64,000 bases of DNA from an uncultured Lachnospiraceae bacterium (GTDB lineage Bacteria; Bacillota; Clostridia; Lachnospirales; Lachnospiraceae). Where the stretch lies: NCBI GenBank assembly GCA_900550235.1, contig URRQ01000003.1, forward strand, positions 31,927-95,926, read 5' to 3'. This document shows positions 61,664 through 64,000 of this stretch, one piece after another. How positions within the stretch are numbered: position 1 is the first letter of the stretch; every line of letters begins with the position of its first letter. The translations under genes and the position numbers were made by a program. The notes beneath the pieces were generated by a model that worked only from the letters and a program-made list of their open reading frames with translations, searched no databases and was not told where the DNA came from.

Positions 61664-62779
61664 TTAAAGTCTATCGCTTCGTTTTACATATCCCGGTTTT
61701 TCAGGATCTGCAACAATATCTTTTACATGAACGATCTTTGCATGCTTATCAATGACCATATTTTCAATATGTGCATTTTCAGAAATAACAACATCCGGAA
61801 GAAGTACGCTGTTTTTCACTACGGCACCTTTTTTGATTGTACAACCGCGACCGATTACAGAATTCTCGATCGTACCTTCGATCAGGCATCCGTTAGATAC
61901 AACGGAAGCTTTTACGTCGGAATTATCGAAATACTGGGTAGGACAAGAATCGTTTGTTCTCGTGTAAATCGGCCATTCCTCATCGAATAAGCTGGTTGCA
62001 CTCTTATAGTCGATTAAAGAGATGTTGGCATCATAATAGCTCTTAAAATCAGTAATTGCTGCAAAGTAGCCACGATGTGCAACACCACGAATATCAAGTT
62101 CACTACATTCCATATCCACAATATCAGAAAGTGTAAATACTGAAGATGTTTTTTTGGCTTTTTTGATTAAGTCAATAAAAATATCTTTTGCCATAATATA
62201 TGTATCCATGAAGATATTACGGTTTTTAGCATTTCCACGGTTTGGCTCAATAGAAAGCACACCTTTTTGCTTATTAAGATTCAATGTATTACAGAAAAGG
62301 AAATGCTCTTTTGCGTTATCTACAGAATGATAAAGTAAAGTTACATCTGCACCGGATTCTATATGTGTCTGAAGAAGAGAATCAAAATTAGCAGTATAGA
62401 TCATATAGCTGGGAGCGATTACTACATATGGACAATGATTTCTTTCGATGATCTCCAGATTGTCCATGAAAGCAGAAATATCTGTATTATACATATCATC
62501 CAGTACTTCGCTTTCTGAGAAGAGAAGATGAACTTTTCCACGTTTGGAGTTAATATTGTAGTGACGTCCGGTTCCGAGATGTTCTGCAAGAGAACGAGGT
62601 TTTCTTCGTACATAAACTTGAATCTGATTAAGACCACTATTGCTCATATTGGAAATAGGGAAATCAATCACGCGATATCTTCCAAGGAAAGAGAATGCAC
62701 CGATTGGGCGGTATTCGCTTAGTCCGTCTACCCAAATATTATTTGCAGCGAAATTCACAATACCTAATGCTTTACTCAT
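61664..62779 (-). CDS. glgD: GlgD, regulatory subunit of glucose-1-phosphate adenylyltransferase
   Basis: 371 residues. The nucleotidyltransferase fold is recognisable (GRYRVIDFPISNMSNSGLNQI), but the GGRGSRL nucleotide loop of GlgC is replaced by NNIWVDGLSEYRPI-like sequence, as in GlgD. The C-terminal left-handed beta-helix carries hexapeptide repeats (VIGRGCTIKKGAVVKNSVLL). GlgD forms a hetero-oligomer with GlgC for glycogen synthesis. It lies 1 bp downstream of glgC. Confidence 0.93.
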   Translation of the reverse strand: MSKALGIVNFAANNIWVDGLSEYRPIGAFSFLGRYRVIDFPISNMSNSGLNQIQVYVRRKPRSLAEHLGTGRHYNINSKRGKVHLLFSESEVLDDMYNTDISAFMDNLEIIERNHCPYVVIAPSYMIYTANFDSLLQTHIESGADVTLLYHSVDNAKEHFLFCNTLNLNKQKGVLSIEPNRGNAKNRNIFMDTYIMAKDIFIDLIKKAKKTSSVFTLSDIVDMECSELDIRGVAHRGYFAAITDFKSYYDANISLIDYKSATSLFDEEWPIYTRTNDSCPTQYFDNSDVKASVVSNGCLIEGTIENSVIGRGCTIKKGAVVKNSVLLPDVVISENAHIENMVIDKHAKIVHVKDIVADPEKPGYVKRSDRL

Positions 62780-62780
62780 G

Positions 62781-63920
62781 TTATTCTACCCCCTTTACAC
62801 GTTTCGCAACAAGTTCGATATGTTCACTGTCCGCACTTCCTACAACGGCTTGTTTTCCGATTTTGATGCCATCGGCAACAAGCACTCTTGTCACGACAGC
62901 CCCATCTTCTACAACAGCGCCTGGCATTAATACACTATCAATAATTTTAGCGCCTTTTCCGACTTTTACGCCGGTAAACAGAACAGAATTGCTGATATCA
63001 CCGTCAATTACACATCCTTGTGTAATGAATGCACGATTGATATGAGCATCTGCACCAATATAATGAGGAAGTGTTGTAACGTCTTCTGTATAAATCTTCC
63101 ATGTTGGGTCATTAAGGTCTAATTCATTGCCATGATTGATAAGATCCATATTTGCCTCCCAAAGAGAGTCGATAGTTCCTACATCTTTCCAGTAACCTTT
63201 GAATTTATAAGCATATAAACTCTTGCTGTCATTTAATAATGCAGGAATGATATCTTTACCAAAATCATGGTTGGAGTCCGGATCTTTCATATCTGCAAGA
63301 AGCATTTTGCGAAGAAGTTTCCAGTTGAAGATATAGATACCCATAGAAGCAAGGTTGCTCTTTGGATGTTCCGGTTTTTCTTCAAATTCCACAATACGTC
63401 CGGTTTCATTTGTATTCATGATACCAAAACGGCTTGCTTCTTTCATCGGCACTTCTAAAACAGCGATCGTAGCGTCAGCATTGCATGATTTGTGATAATC
63501 TAACATTTTATCATAATCCATTTTATAAATATGATCACCTGATAAGATCAAAAGATATTCAGGAGAAAATGAATCGATGAAGTCAATATTTTGAGAAATA
63601 GCGTCTGCCGTTCCTCTGTAGACGTCCAAATTGGCATCTGCTTTTTCACGTGGCGGTAAAACATAAACGCCGCTGTTTTTTGCATCAAGTCCCCATCTAC
63701 GGCCTGCAGCAACATAACTGTTCAAGAGAACAGATTCATATTGTGTAAGAACACCGACAACATCAATGCCACTATTAGCACAGTTGCTGAGTGGGAAATC
63801 AATAATACGATATTTACCTCCATATGAAACAGCCGGTTTGGCGACTCTGTTTGTCAAATCGTGCAGACGGCTTCCACGACCGCCGGCAAGGATCATAGCT
63901 AGCATATTATTATGTTTCAT
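62781..63920 (-). CDS. glgC: Glucose-1-phosphate adenylyltransferase GlgC
   Basis: 379 residues. It makes ADP-glucose from glucose-1-phosphate and ATP for glycogen. MILAGGRGSRLHDLTN is the nucleotide loop with catalytic residues. Substrate motifs YRIIDFPLSNC, GTADAISQN, LSGDHIYKMDY and VEFEEKPEHP are intact. The C-terminal beta-helix follows. ATG 63920 has GGAG 7 bp upstream; the frame runs further to 63956. It is first in glgC-glgD. A GC-rich hairpin lies just upstream of the ribosome site. Confidence 0.95.
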   Translation of the reverse strand: MKHNNMLAMILAGGRGSRLHDLTNRVAKPAVSYGGKYRIIDFPLSNCANSGIDVVGVLTQYESVLLNSYVAAGRRWGLDAKNSGVYVLPPREKADANLDVYRGTADAISQNIDFIDSFSPEYLLILSGDHIYKMDYDKMLDYHKSCNADATIAVLEVPMKEASRFGIMNTNETGRIVEFEEKPEHPKSNLASMGIYIFNWKLLRKMLLADMKDPDSNHDFGKDIIPALLNDSKSLYAYKFKGYWKDVGTIDSLWEANMDLINHGNELDLNDPTWKIYTEDVTTLPHYIGADAHINRAFITQGCVIDGDISNSVLFTGVKVGKGAKIIDSVLMPGAVVEDGAVVTRVLVADGIKIGKQAVVGSADSEHIELVAKRVKGVE

Positions 63921-63935
63921 AATAATCTCCATTCC

Positions 63936-63952
63936 GCCGCCAAGCCGGCGGC
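63936..63952 (-). promoter_or_regulatory. GC-rich leader hairpin of glgC
   Basis: GCCGCC (63936-63941) pairs with GGCGGC (63947-63952). It ends only about six bases from the glgC ribosome site. It is strikingly GC-rich against its surroundings. The remaining bases to 64000 show no gene. Confidence 0.55.
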
Positions 63953-64000
63953 ACAAATAGTAATGAAAGTCTTTTAATCCCCCACGTTACTGATAAAATA

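Overview
The window is a chromosome segment of an anaerobic, low-to-moderate GC Firmicute, almost certainly a gut Lachnospiraceae (Clostridia). The evidence is the lepA-hemW then hrcA-grpE-dnaK-dnaJ order with a CIRCE operator, a PstA/DarA-type c-di-AMP receptor, a NiaR-regulated nadABC operon, paired glgC/glgD subunits, ECF-type vitamin transport parts and electron-transfer flavoproteins. No rRNA, tRNA, CRISPR array, phage or insertion sequence was seen.

Layout. 0-8 kb: translation factor LepA (3' end), HemW, an FMN-dependent alpha-hydroxy-acid dehydrogenase, the c-di-AMP receptor and the CIRCE-controlled heat-shock operon. 8.1-14.7 kb: a six-gene operon with two paralogous DUF62 S-adenosylmethionine hydrolases, a GNAT-GntR fusion regulator and a complete ECF transporter (fused double ATPase, EcfT, UPF0397 S component). 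A palindrome abuts its promoter. 14.7-39 kb: a large purine/allantoin catabolic island: a PucR regulator; an M20 amidohydrolase with a DAO-family flavoprotein and EtfAB; a DUF2877 (AllH-like) gene; two allantoinase/NCS1-permease pairs; then allE, allD, a fused fdrA-ylbE gene, carbamate kinase, an LctP-family permease with a 65-residue membrane protein, allC and an XRE-FCD regulator. 39-45.7 kb: a cytosolic ParB-like/BMP protein with a phosphoesterase, then a dicarboxylate/amino-acid symporter and a LytS/LytTR two-component system. 45.7-49.3 kb: nadABC-niaR. 49.3-64 kb: YbaK, DUF1847, a rhodanese remnant, aldose epimerase, HD hydrolase, DUF2804, PepF-like peptidase, an XRE membrane protein, a MATE exporter, a MarR-controlled heterodimeric ABC exporter, and glgD/glgC on the minus strand.

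How the island works (inference from families): NCS1 permeases import allantoin or related ureides. Allantoinase and AllC give ureidoglycine, AllE gives ureidoglycolate, and AllD oxidises it to oxalurate. FdrA-YlbE plus the DUF2877 protein phosphorolyse oxalurate to oxamate and carbamoyl phosphate, and carbamate kinase makes ATP. The lactate-permease homologue next door could export oxamate, a lactate/pyruvate analogue. The M20/DAO/Etf operon looks like a second branch whose substrate cannot be read from sequence.

The most unusual items are the fdrA-ylbE fusion with its detached DUF2877 partner, the double-DUF62 ECF operon with its fused regulator, the DAO-EtfAB branch, the XRE-FCD fusion, and several clear operator/promoter arrangements (MarR, NiaR, LytTR, FCD-type and the 8.1-kb palindrome). 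All coordinates and motifs were read by eye. Promoters and hairpins are pattern matches, not measured.
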